A stretch of DNA of 64,000 bases from Methanobacteriota archaeon (GTDB lineage Archaea > Halobacteriota > Methanomicrobia > Methanomicrobiales > Methanospirillaceae), in contig JAKPPV010000021.1 of assembly GCA_029547145.1 (NCBI GenBank), positions 1 through 64,000 of the forward strand, in the 5' to 3' direction. Position numbers and translations under genes: made by a program. The notes under the pieces were generated by a model that saw only the letters and a program-made list of their open reading frames with translations, searched no databases and had not been told where the DNA came from. Positions within the stretch are counted from its first letter, which is position 1, and every line of letters starts with the position of its first letter. Shown here piece by piece: positions 8,483 through 16,288 of the stretch.

Positions 8483-9550
8483 TTACACGTCCTGATAGTC
8501 GTTGATCCTGTCCATACTGTCAGGGTAGGTCTCGGTGAACCAGACGAGGAACCGGGTCAGGTCGATCTTGTCTCTGAGCAGTCGTTCGCGGTTTTGCCGC
8601 CACGTCTTCCTGCTCGACGGGTCCGTGATGAGTTCGACGGCAGTCCCGATCGCCGCATCGCTTTCGGCAACATTGCGCAGGAGGCCGTACTTCTGCTCCA
8701 GCTCGATGAAGTTGCCCATGTCGTTCTCGCCGACAAACGAGTTGCACCGGACCGCCGGGGTCCCGAGCAGGGCCGCCTCGGTCGACATCGTCTGGGAGTC
8801 GCCGACGAAAAGGCGGGCATAATACAGGACGTGATGGATCTTTTCGGGTGAAATCGCGATCCGGTACGGCTCGAGCCCGGAGGGGAGCGGAGACTCGGAC
8901 GAGATGTAGACACGGGTGTGGCGTTCGAGCTCCCGAACCAGCCTGATCTTGTCCTCGAGCGAGAAACCCCGCCTGGCCACATCGTGAACAGCCTGCCAGG
9001 CGACGAAGCGGAGGAGGGCAAAAGACCCCTCGCTCTCTCCGATCTCGTCAAGCACGCCCGGGTCCGGTTCGAAGTACCTCGGGTGGAGGTAGGAGAGCTC
9101 GACGTAGCTCTCGAACCGCCGGTGGTTCGCTCCGAGGTCCTTTCGGAAACTGCTCGGCGTCAGCACCGCGTCCGCGAACGGGACATAGAGGAGGTGCTCG
9201 AAGGGGGACGGCTCGCTGTCGTCGAGCGCAATGTAGGGCCTGCGCATGAGCGTGGCGACATGCGCGGCCCTGATCGACCCGAACCCGACGAAGAGATCCG
9301 GCGCGAATCCCCGGACCGCCCGGTACATCCGGTAGTCGAGGCGGAGGAGGTTCAGTGCCTTCTGGGGGACGGTTGTGCCATAGCTCCCGAGCCGCCTGTA
9401 TTCGAACCCGAGAAGATCCAGAAGTCGGTACGAGATCTCCTTCTCGCTCGCGGTGATCAGGACCTCGTGTCCCCTCTCCTGCATTTTCGCCACGAAGTGC
9501 TTGAAGTAATGGACGTGCGCCGGGTGATTGATATCGACAACGATTCTCAT
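8483..9550 (-). CDS. DUF354-family glycosyltransferase-like protein
   Basis: 355 residues, starting MRIVVDINHPAHVHYFKHF, the signature N-terminus of the DUF354 (PF04007) family; the fold is GT-B-like, related to UDP-GlcNAc 2-epimerases and MurG-type transferases. A C-terminal GDSQTMSTEAALLGTP segment (about residues 258-273) resembles the nucleotide-sugar binding motif of such enzymes. It is the last gene of a four-gene minus-strand cassette with HisF-like, HisH-like and WbpG-like genes, 7 bp from the HisF-like stop-to-start junction. The context points to surface polysaccharide or glycan biosynthesis. The exact donor or acceptor is unknown. Confidence 0.8.
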   Translation of the reverse strand: MRIVVDINHPAHVHYFKHFVAKMQERGHEVLITASEKEISYRLLDLLGFEYRRLGSYGTTVPQKALNLLRLDYRMYRAVRGFAPDLFVGFGSIRAAHVATLMRRPYIALDDSEPSPFEHLLYVPFADAVLTPSSFRKDLGANHRRFESYVELSYLHPRYFEPDPGVLDEIGESEGSFALLRFVAWQAVHDVARRGFSLEDKIRLVRELERHTRVYISSESPLPSGLEPYRIAISPEKIHHVLYYARLFVGDSQTMSTEAALLGTPAVRCNSFVGENDMGNFIELEQKYGLLRNVAESDAAIGTAVELITDPSSRKTWRQNRERLLRDKIDLTRFLVWFTETYPDSMDRINDYQDV

Positions 9551-9557
9551 GGCGCAC

Positions 9558-10352
9558 TCATGCTCCTCCGAAGACGGCCCTGAGTTCGGACCGGCTCGGA
9601 TAGCTGATGAGGACGGCACGCTTTCGGCCGTGGTAGACGAAGAGGCTGCCGGCCGCGAGGGCAGAGGCGTTCCCGTCGTCATAACCAGCACGGAGGTCAG
9701 CGAGGCTTCCCGCACCACCGCATGCAATGACCGGGATCCCGACGGAGTCCGCGACCCTCCGTGTCAACTCCAGGTCATACCCCTGCATGGTACCGTCATG
9801 CTCGACAGAGGTGATAATGATCTCGCCTGCCCCGCGGGCCTCCAGCTCGACCGCGAGCGAGACAGGGTCCATCCCCGTACCGTTCGTCCCGCCGTGGGTG
9901 AAGACCTCGTACTCCCCACCGGGCCGCCGCCGGGCATCGATCGAGGCGATGATGCTCTGGCTCCCGAAGGCATCGCACGCCTCGGTCACGAGTCCGGGGT
10001 TCTCAACCGCCGCCGTGTTGAGGACCACCTTTTCCACACCCACGCCAAAGAGCGCCCTGATGTCATCGACGGATCGGACCCCACCCCCGTAGGTGAGCGG
10101 CATCATGCACTCCCGCGAGATCCGTCCCACCACGTCGAGCGGGATCCCGGTCCGGGACAGGCGCCCGAAGAGCCCCCGGCGGGGGCGCGAGGCCTCGATG
10201 TTGAGAAAGATCAGCTCGTCTGCCTCCTTCTCATTGAAGATCCGGACCGCGTTGATCGGGTCGCCGAGGTACCGGGGGTTGTCGAACCCGATCGTCTTGA
10301 CGAGTCCGTCCCCCTTCAGGAGGAGACAGGGAATCACCCGGGGACGAAACAT
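9558..10352 (-). CDS. HisF-like cyclase/ammonia-using subunit of sugar amidation (WbpH/AglZ type)
   Basis: 264 residues with a (beta/alpha)8 barrel close to imidazole glycerol phosphate synthase HisF. The catalytic Asp11 of HisF is replaced by Leu (CLLLK, residues 9-13), while the second Asp of the SIDARR segment is kept. Loss of the first Asp is diagnostic of the paralogue used in surface-sugar pathways rather than histidine synthesis. With the adjacent HisH-like glutaminase it would make and channel ammonia to the WbpG-like amidotransferase. It starts at ATG 10352, 1 nt after the TAG of the HisH-like gene, so the two are translationally coupled. Confidence 0.88.
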   Translation of the reverse strand: MFRPRVIPCLLLKGDGLVKTIGFDNPRYLGDPINAVRIFNEKEADELIFLNIEASRPRRGLFGRLSRTGIPLDVVGRISRECMMPLTYGGGVRSVDDIRALFGVGVEKVVLNTAAVENPGLVTEACDAFGSQSIIASIDARRRPGGEYEVFTHGGTNGTGMDPVSLAVELEARGAGEIIITSVEHDGTMQGYDLELTRRVADSVGIPVIACGGAGSLADLRAGYDDGNASALAAGSLFVYHGRKRAVLISYPSRSELRAVFGGA

Positions 10353-10353
10353 A

Positions 10354-10968
10354 CTAACACAGCCCTGCAAAGTTGCGCAGCACCCGAAGGCCGCTCCCGT
10401 GACTCCTCTCGATGTGGCACTGAATCCCCCAGATATTCGCCCGCCGCACCGCCGAGGGAAAGGTGTACCCGTACTCGGTGGTCCCGATCACGTGTCCCGG
10501 GTCGATCTCCGTGAGGTGATAGGAGTGGGCGAAATAGAAGAGATCCTCGCCCGTGATGCCGGTGAGGAGGGGATCCCCGTTCGCGCAGATTCCGTTCCAG
10601 CCCATGTGGGGGATCTTGATGCGGGATCCGATTGTCTCAAGGCGAAAGCGGATGGTCTCGGCGGGGAGCCATCCGAGCCCCTCAACCCCCCCCTCCTCGC
10701 TCCGCTCGCCGAAGATCTGCATTCCCAGGCAGATGCCGAGAATCGGGACTCCCTCATCAAGCACACGCTCCTCGAGCGCTGATACGAGCCCGGCCCGTTC
10801 CAGGTTGGCCATCCCCTTTCCGAAGGACCCGACCCCGGGCAGTACAAGCCCTGTAGCGGTCTGGATCTCCTCCCGTGTCGAGGTAACGATTGAAGGGACG
10901 CCGATACGGCGGAGGGCGTTCACGATGCTGCCCTGGTTGCCCATCCCGTACTCGATGACCGCGATCAT
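10354..10968 (-). CDS. HisH-like glutamine amidotransferase subunit for sugar amidation
   Basis: 204 residues, class I glutaminase fold. The nucleophile is Cys80 in GICLGMQ; the catalytic His185 and Glu187 are present in IQCHIERSH, a diverged form of the usual QFHPEKS. This supports the paralogue used in LPS/glycan pathways (WbpI-type partner of WbpH). It releases ammonia from glutamine and passes it through the HisF-like barrel. It sits between the WbpG-like gene (35 bp upstream) and the HisF-like gene (1 nt downstream). Start at ATG 10968, where MIAVIEYGMGN matches the family N-terminus. Confidence 0.88.
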   Translation of the reverse strand: MIAVIEYGMGNQGSIVNALRRIGVPSIVTSTREEIQTATGLVLPGVGSFGKGMANLERAGLVSALEERVLDEGVPILGICLGMQIFGERSEEGGVEGLGWLPAETIRFRLETIGSRIKIPHMGWNGICANGDPLLTGITGEDLFYFAHSYHLTEIDPGHVIGTTEYGYTFPSAVRRANIWGIQCHIERSHGSGLRVLRNFAGLC

Positions 10969-11003
10969 GGTCTCGGAGCCACAGCGAGCCCGTCCATCGG
11001 CCA

Positions 11004-12146
11004 TCACTCCCCCAGGTACTTCTCGTAGAATACGTGCGGCAGGAGGTTCAGGTTGCATGCGATCTTGATTGGAATTCTGCTCGCACGAATGAGCGAGTAG
11101 TAGCTCGGATAATCCTCGAAGGTCTTGACGGGCGCCCGCATGATCGCCTCGAACTCCTCATTCGAGAGGCCAAGCTTCGCGATGGTGTACTCGACGATCT
11201 CCTTGTTGTACGCGTAGGGGGTCTGCACAGCCGCGAGGGCCTGCGCTCGATCCATCTGGCCTGATCGGATCAGGGCTGAGTACTCGAGCTTGCGCTTGTC
11301 GATCCCGAACTTCGTCGGAAGGAGGAAGGACTGGAAGAACTCGGTGTAGACCGACTCGTGGTGGTGCCCCCCGTAGTAGCGCCACCCAAGCTCCTCCTCG
11401 AGGACGCGGTTGACGGTCTCGTGCTCGTACTCGATAAACTCGGGAACATTGATCACCTGTATTCGCCGGATGAACGTGTAATACAGGAGCTGGGTGAGGC
11501 TCATGATCGGGACGGTTGTGAGCCGCTTTGATCCGAACTGCTCGTGGACTGCGCGGATATATCGCCCATCCATGTAGGTCCACGTGATCGGGGCCACACC
11601 CTCAGTCCTGAACGAATGGCCGTTGAGGATGTAACGGACGCCATGCTTCGCTGCGACATCATAGAGGACCGACAGGATCGCATAATCGGTGGGGACCTCG
11701 GCATCCGATGTGGATGCCTTTAAAAAAGCGATCTGGAGGTCCTTGAACTCCTCCCAGTCGGCAACGTGGGTATAGAGATCAACATCGAGGGCCTCGGTTG
11801 CGTTCTTGATGTTGCTCACGCTGATGTCAGAGTTCCAGCCGTTGTCGAAGTGGACCGCGAGCGGTCGAAGTCCCATCCGAACCGCTGTGTACAGCGTGTA
11901 GGTGCTGTCGCGCCCCCCGCTAACGCCGACGATGCAGTCGTATTCACGGCCCTTCCCGTGGTGTTTCACCGTATCGATGAGCGCCTCGAACCGTTGCCGC
12001 CCTTCTGCATCGAGCGGGTGATTTTTTTCGAGCTCGTCATGGATCCGGCAGAACGTGCAGACGCCGTTGCTGTCGAATCGTATCTTGGGGACAGTCGTGT
12101 CCAGGATGCACCGCGTACAGACCCGTGGTACCGAGGACCCACTCAT
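11004..12146 (-). CDS. N-acetyl sugar amidotransferase (WbpG/LegG-like PP-loop ATPase)
   Basis: 380 residues. An N-terminal zinc site is formed by Cys10, Cys13, Cys30 and Cys33; the PP-loop SGGRDS lies at 75-80. The family activates a carboxyl or carbonyl of a nucleotide sugar by adenylation and replaces it with ammonia supplied by HisH/HisF-like partners, giving acetamido or amidino sugars such as those of O-antigens, pseudaminic/legionaminic derivatives or archaeal N-glycans. It is the first gene of the cassette that runs to 8483. Ammonia supply, activation and transfer are therefore all encoded together. The sugar cannot be told from sequence. Confidence 0.88.
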   Translation of the reverse strand: MSGSSVPRVCTRCILDTTVPKIRFDSNGVCTFCRIHDELEKNHPLDAEGRQRFEALIDTVKHHGKGREYDCIVGVSGGRDSTYTLYTAVRMGLRPLAVHFDNGWNSDISVSNIKNATEALDVDLYTHVADWEEFKDLQIAFLKASTSDAEVPTDYAILSVLYDVAAKHGVRYILNGHSFRTEGVAPITWTYMDGRYIRAVHEQFGSKRLTTVPIMSLTQLLYYTFIRRIQVINVPEFIEYEHETVNRVLEEELGWRYYGGHHHESVYTEFFQSFLLPTKFGIDKRKLEYSALIRSGQMDRAQALAAVQTPYAYNKEIVEYTIAKLGLSNEEFEAIMRAPVKTFEDYPSYYSLIRASRIPIKIACNLNLLPHVFYEKYLGE

Positions 12147-12509
12147 CGCCCATCCTCCACGCCAGGGTTATTCTGGAGCTGCCTTTCCGCCGGCGATGAG
12201 GTCAAACGCACATCCTCCACGCGCAGGCTGCTCGTACAATATCCATTCATTTAACAGTCCTGAGTGATAATTATTAAAGCTATCTGGAAAACCTATGCCA
12301 GCGGTCGAGTATGAAGATACACCCTCTTTCGAGCACCATCCGACCATGTCGATCCCCGTTTCGACCCCATGCGGCAATGTCAGTCTGCTCACACCCGGAG
12401 GACCGCATCGTCATTCGGTACCGGACATCCCGCCATGTCTCCTCCATCTCATGCAGGATGTTTTCGAGCATTCCTGAGTGAATGGAAAAGAAGGGCCCTG
12501 ACCAGATTG
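12147..12509. other. 363-bp intergenic region at the edge of the low-GC cassette
   Basis: No convincing gene. It separates two minus-strand PP-loop genes and must hold the promoter of the WbpG-like operon: an AT-rich block at about 12257-12280 (with attattaaa) is a reasonable TATA candidate. Short open frames on both strands have no recognisable features. GC content drops from left to right across it, marking the change of composition towards 12510. Confidence 0.4.
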
Positions 12510-13523
12510 TCACCATTCCTCTTTGTCATACAGTCTCTTTTCCACCCGTTCGATCAGTTCTTCAGGCAACGGCTTGTGAAGAATTCTCAGTGCCTCTTCC
12601 CGTTTCATGTACCCTTGCCGAACGAGGGAGGCAAGGTCAGAGGCGTAGGGGTGGATGTTGTATTTTTCGAGATGGTTCTTTATTGCATACGTATTCAGCA
12701 AACAATTTGACGAATTGCTGTCCATGAGATCCGGTTCAATCCACCCCAGGGCTCTGCATCTTTTTTTAAAATCTGGTTTGTGATATTCCCATACGAGAAA
12801 AGGATGAATCATTACAACCTCAGGCTGAGAAGAACCATCTCCGATCAGACCCTCATCAAGGAGATACGGTTTACGGTTGGTCACTCCCATCGTAGTCAAT
12901 GATGCATCGAAAAGGTGTCTCATCCATGCCAACAGGGATCCTGTCAGAACGATGAAAGGGGCATCGGTTTGACCCGGTGAGAACGCGAAGACGACTGCAG
13001 GTGCCTGAGTCTTCATCGCCAGTTCAATTATTTTTTGTTTCAGGATTCCAATACAAGTATTACATATATCGCTCGCCCGGTGCATCGCAGATTCTGAATA
13101 AACATTTCTTGAAGATGCGGCCCGTACAAACGTGTTATTTAACTCCTGTTGATCCACCGCAAGGCGATAGTATGTACTATCCGTCAGATCGCAGAACATG
13201 CGTGCGTTCTTCAGTGCCGTTTCAGACAGGAATCCATTATCAAACTGAACCGCCAGAATATTCAGATGATAGTACTGTTCTTTCAGATGATACAGGGCGT
13301 ACGAGGAGTCAATTCCACCGGAGAGGGCAACAATAACATCATATTCCCCACCTCTGTGGGGCAGGGAAAAAAAATTGTTCAGGATATCCGCATTTCTTCT
13401 GCGTTCATCCTCTCCGGGCGGGGTAAAACCTGTACAGAACTGACACCATCCAGTGTCCGGATCGATAGAGATCCCTGGCGTGTTTGAATCCAGAATGCAT
13501 CTTTTACACGTGGTCATATCCAT
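12510..13523 (-). CDS. Second PP-loop ATP pyrophosphatase, distant WbpG-like paralogue
   Basis: 337 residues. It shares with the 11004-12146 protein an N-terminal four-Cys zinc site (Cys6, 9, 27, 30), a PP-loop (SGGIDSS, 68-74) and a C-terminal segment of the type LVRQGYMKREEALRIL. It differs by an extra CNTC motif in the middle. N-type ATP pyrophosphatases adenylate a substrate before nitrogen or sulfur transfer. The start ATG 13523 has a ggtga stretch 10 nt upstream and lies inside the end of the acyl carrier protein gene (20-nt overlap), so the two are coupled. Base composition is clearly AT-richer than the flanks. Substrate unknown; an ACP-bound acyl group is a reasonable guess from the overlap. 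Confidence 0.75.
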   Translation of the reverse strand: MDMTTCKRCILDSNTPGISIDPDTGWCQFCTGFTPPGEDERRRNADILNNFFSLPHRGGEYDVIVALSGGIDSSYALYHLKEQYYHLNILAVQFDNGFLSETALKNARMFCDLTDSTYYRLAVDQQELNNTFVRAASSRNVYSESAMHRASDICNTCIGILKQKIIELAMKTQAPAVVFAFSPGQTDAPFIVLTGSLLAWMRHLFDASLTTMGVTNRKPYLLDEGLIGDGSSQPEVVMIHPFLVWEYHKPDFKKRCRALGWIEPDLMDSNSSNCLLNTYAIKNHLEKYNIHPYASDLASLVRQGYMKREEALRILHKPLPEELIERVEKRLYDKEEW

Positions 13524-13788
13524 GGGACTCGGTCACCCTCACCCCCTGCTGTAATGCCATGACCGTTTGTTGTATACCGGTCATTGTATCAAAATTGTCC
13601 ACAGTGATCATCTCCAGGGGGATTTCGATCTGATATTTTTTTTCCAAGAAATCAACCAGTTGAATCAGAATAATCGAATCAATCACCCCCATCTCCGATA
13701 AAGAGTCATATTCATTCAGCTGAATGTCCCCGGAAATAAAAATTTGTGTTTTTATAAATGATCGAATATCGTCAAGTAGATCACTCAT
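13504..13788 (-). CDS. Stand-alone acyl/peptidyl carrier protein
   Basis: 94 residues, helical and acidic, the size of an acyl carrier protein. The 4'-phosphopantetheine attachment motif is GVIDSI with Ser38 as the modified residue, followed by the typical helix (LIQLVDFLEKKYQIEI). Start ATG 13788 is preceded by gaaagga. Archaea lack a classical fatty-acid synthase, so a free carrier protein points to a special acyl- or aminoacyl-transfer step and needs a phosphopantetheinyl transferase encoded elsewhere. Its 3' end overlaps the PP-loop gene; the NadE-like gene is transcribed divergently 90 bp away. Confidence 0.85.
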   Translation of the reverse strand: MSDLLDDIRSFIKTQIFISGDIQLNEYDSLSEMGVIDSIILIQLVDFLEKKYQIEIPLEMITVDNFDTMTGIQQTVMALQQGVRVTESHGYDHV

Positions 13789-13878
13789 GGGTTCATTCCT
13801 TTCAGGTATATGAGTTCTCATGTCAAACAAACAAATAAAATTATTCTAATAGAACGCAGATACCGATGAGAGCGTCCA
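13789..13878. promoter_or_regulatory. Divergent AT-rich promoter region of the carrier-protein cassette
   Basis: The 90 bp between the carrier-protein and NadE-like start codons contain aaataaaattatt (about 13829-13841), readable as a TATA element in both directions, and a short inverted repeat ATGAG-tt-CTCAT at 13810-13821 on the carrier-protein side. Distances are compatible with archaeal promoters, but no start site is known. Confidence 0.4.
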
Positions 13879-14859
13879 ATGAACAATGATATCAACCGCA
13901 TCAGTATCATGGAGGAGATGCTTGCTGATCGTGAAGACTTAAAAAAAGATATATGCAATTTCATCCGGGACACCGTGCTCGTTCAATTACGGAAGAGTGG
14001 GATAATCATCGGCGTTTCTGGTGGGATCGATTCCGCCGTTGTCGCTGCACTCGCCGCTGAAGCACTTGGATCCGACCGGGTATTCGGACTGATTCTTCCT
14101 GAGAGAGAATCAGCCCCGATCAGCAGGCAGCTTGCATTGGATCTCTGTCATACACTCAATATTCCTCACAGGGAGATCCCGATTACTCCGATGCTTGAAC
14201 AATTTGGTATTTATTCGGAGAAGGAATCGTTGATATGCGAGATTTTTCCGCAATACGACCCAGCGGTACATTCCACATCTCTCACCAGGCCATCCCTTCT
14301 GACAGATGAAAAGATACTCAATGTACCTTCACTGGAATTACTTGAAAATGACCGGATCATCTTTTCAAAAAGATTATCCACCTCTCAATTTTTCCACCTG
14401 CTCAGCCTGCAAAATGTCAAACAGCGGACGAGAATGATTGTCGAATACATGCATGCAGAGAGGATGAATTATGCTGTATGCGGGACTACAAATAAAACTG
14501 AATTACTACTCGGTTTTTTTGTGAAATATGGAGATGGGGGCGTCGATCTTGAACCTGTTGCCAGTTGTTATAAATCGCAGATATACGGACTTGCCGAATT
14601 GATCAACCTGGACAGAAGGATCATTGCACGAAAACCAAGTCCCGACACCTGGAGCCACGAAACATCAGACGAAGAAATGGCTTTGAGGTTACCATATCAC
14701 ATCATCGATACTATCCTCTTTGCGGAAGAGAGATCCATCCCGATTGAAACGATCCAGAACACTACAACAATGAGTATAACACAGATCGAGAGTGCAATCC
14801 AACACATCAATAATTTAAAAAAATCAGCACGAATGCTCCAATCCCCGGTGTATGGATGA
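13879..14859 (+). CDS. NAD synthetase (NadE)-like AMP-forming amide ligase with an insertion
   Basis: 326 residues against about 250-275 for typical NadE. The core motifs are conserved: PP-loop SGGIDS (47-52), the QRTRM segment, GTTNKTE (normally GTGNKSE), FVKYGDGGVDLEP, and RKPSPDTW. Roughly 60 extra residues lie between the PP-loop domain and the QRTRM helix (about 108-185). NadE adenylates the carboxylate of deamido-NAD and amidates it with ammonia. Placement next to a carrier protein, a PP-loop enzyme and a GNAT-like protein in a low-GC cassette suggests a paralogue amidating another carboxylate, rather than the housekeeping enzyme; a true NadE function is not excluded. Confidence 0.75.
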   Translation: MNNDINRISIMEEMLADREDLKKDICNFIRDTVLVQLRKSGIIIGVSGGIDSAVVAALAAEALGSDRVFGLILPERESAPISRQLALDLCHTLNIPHREIPITPMLEQFGIYSEKESLICEIFPQYDPAVHSTSLTRPSLLTDEKILNVPSLELLENDRIIFSKRLSTSQFFHLLSLQNVKQRTRMIVEYMHAERMNYAVCGTTNKTELLLGFFVKYGDGGVDLEPVASCYKSQIYGLAELINLDRRIIARKPSPDTWSHETSDEEMALRLPYHIIDTILFAEERSIPIETIQNTTTMSITQIESAIQHINNLKKSARMLQSPVYG

Positions 14860-14913
14860 AATTTCACGAGTTGGGTTTGTGCAGAAAAAGAATGTTGTGG
14901 AGGATACCAGTGC

Positions 14914-16044
14914 ATGATCACCGTCAGGGAAGTCTCCGCAAGTGATCTCGATTCCTTATCAGATTTCCTGTCTGCCCAACCACCTTTCTCTCACACGACA
15001 AAAGACACCTGGATGCGTAGATTTCATACCTGGTGGGTTTCAAATCCGGTGAACAACGCCCGGTACCCGATGGGATGGGTACTGGTTGACAAGGAAAAAA
15101 TTCTGGGATTCCTGGGGAATATCCCTCTGAAATTTTTAATGTATGGAAAAGAGAAGATTGCCGCCGCTGCAGTTGCCTGGTATGTTGACCCAACTGTACG
15201 GGGAATTTATAGTTTGAGACTGTTCGATGAATTCCTGCAACAACCTGGAGTCTCGATATTTCTTTTCAACTCCGATTCGGAAGCATTGATTCGACTCATA
15301 TCCAGGTACGGGTTTAAGAAATATGTCCTTCCAAAATTTCAAAATAACTATTACCTTGTGTTGCAGAGGCGCAGGTTTCTGTTTCTTTTAAAGGAGTTGG
15401 GGGCGATAAAAAATATTCGCGATGCATTATTCCTTCGTGGTTCAGGTTCATTGATATGGAAAATTTTTCGGGGATTGGTATTTCAGGATGATATACAATT
15501 TTTGAGGGCGTTTCATACTGAGGAGTATTCATCGTCACTCTGTTCCTCGTGTGATGAGTCTTTTTCGAAGATATGGGAATCATCGAATGATCAATGTGAC
15601 GTCATGATGATGCGTACCATCGAAACGCTACATTGGATCTATTTTTCATCAATCAGTCCATCCGAACGGATCGTACTCCAGTGCAGGAGGATACGGGACG
15701 ATTCGCTGGTCGGATATATGGTTTTTGATATCAAGCGTCAGAAACCATCGGATACCGCGGTGATGAAACTGATGGACGTATGTCTTGAAAGATTCAATTC
15801 CGGTGTTGTGACTTCGTTGTTGCAGTGTGCAATCAGTACTGCAATCCAGAACCGCATACCGCTGTTGGAATTCTGGGCGTGGGATGAAAAATCAGAGGAA
15901 TTTTTCAGGGATCGATTTTCAATAAGGAAAAAAGCTCAACATCACAATCTGATCAGGTTATCTGACACAGTACAGCAACAGGCCACCCCACCCGTCATCT
16001 GCACTTCGATCATCGATCCCCCCAGAGGTATCGATCATTTTTAA
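14914..16044 (+). CDS. GNAT-like acyltransferase
   Basis: 376 residues. The N-terminal half resembles a GNAT fold: a short MITVREVSASDLDSLSDFL beginning, a beta strand GWVLVDKEKILGFLGNIPL, and VAWYVDPTVRGIYSLRLF in place of the acetyl-CoA-binding loop. The C-terminal half may be a second GNAT-like lobe, as in FemAB-type enzymes. A gtggagg ribosome-binding site lies upstream of ATG 14914. It follows the NadE-like gene by 54 bp and should be co-transcribed. Base composition is AT-rich and codon use differs from the surrounding genome. An acyl transfer from the cassette's carrier protein or from CoA is the simplest role; it is not demonstrated. Confidence 0.6.
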   Translation: MITVREVSASDLDSLSDFLSAQPPFSHTTKDTWMRRFHTWWVSNPVNNARYPMGWVLVDKEKILGFLGNIPLKFLMYGKEKIAAAAVAWYVDPTVRGIYSLRLFDEFLQQPGVSIFLFNSDSEALIRLISRYGFKKYVLPKFQNNYYLVLQRRRFLFLLKELGAIKNIRDALFLRGSGSLIWKIFRGLVFQDDIQFLRAFHTEEYSSSLCSSCDESFSKIWESSNDQCDVMMMRTIETLHWIYFSSISPSERIVLQCRRIRDDSLVGYMVFDIKRQKPSDTAVMKLMDVCLERFNSGVVTSLLQCAISTAIQNRIPLLEFWAWDEKSEEFFRDRFSIRKKAQHHNLIRLSDTVQQQATPPVICTSIIDPPRGIDHF

Positions 16045-16288
16045 CATCGACTCCACGGTCATGTCTGACAGTTTCCAGGTGGTGCAGGACAGTCTCGATC
16101 GGGACGCCGGCGATCATCGCTGCATGCGTCCCCACCTGAAAACTCCCGGCCTCCCGTTCAGCCTCCACCGTGCTTTCCCATGCATGGCAGGAGTTCACCG
16201 GGGGCGAAAGACGATTCGTAACTTCAGATATCAGAGATGCTCCGGTTGGTTCGCCTTCCGTTCTCGCTATCCCTCCTGATTGGAGGTA
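16010..16288 (-). pseudogene. Possible 3' remnant of a minus-strand gene
   Basis: A 92-codon frame without an ATG start is open between an in-frame stop at 16289-16291 and a TGA at 16010. It reads like real protein, with segments such as EGEPTGASLISEVTNRL and AMIAGVPIETVLHHLE, but has no start apart from an internal GTG at 16198, and its stop lies inside the convergent GNAT-like gene. I cannot name the family. It is most simply the tail of a gene whose 5' part was destroyed. Confidence 0.3.

Noticed and set aside
12280-12516. Minus-strand frame MLENILHEMEETW... in the 12.3-kb gap as an insertion-sequence remnant
   Set aside because: No transposase motif, no terminal inverted repeats and no target duplication seen.
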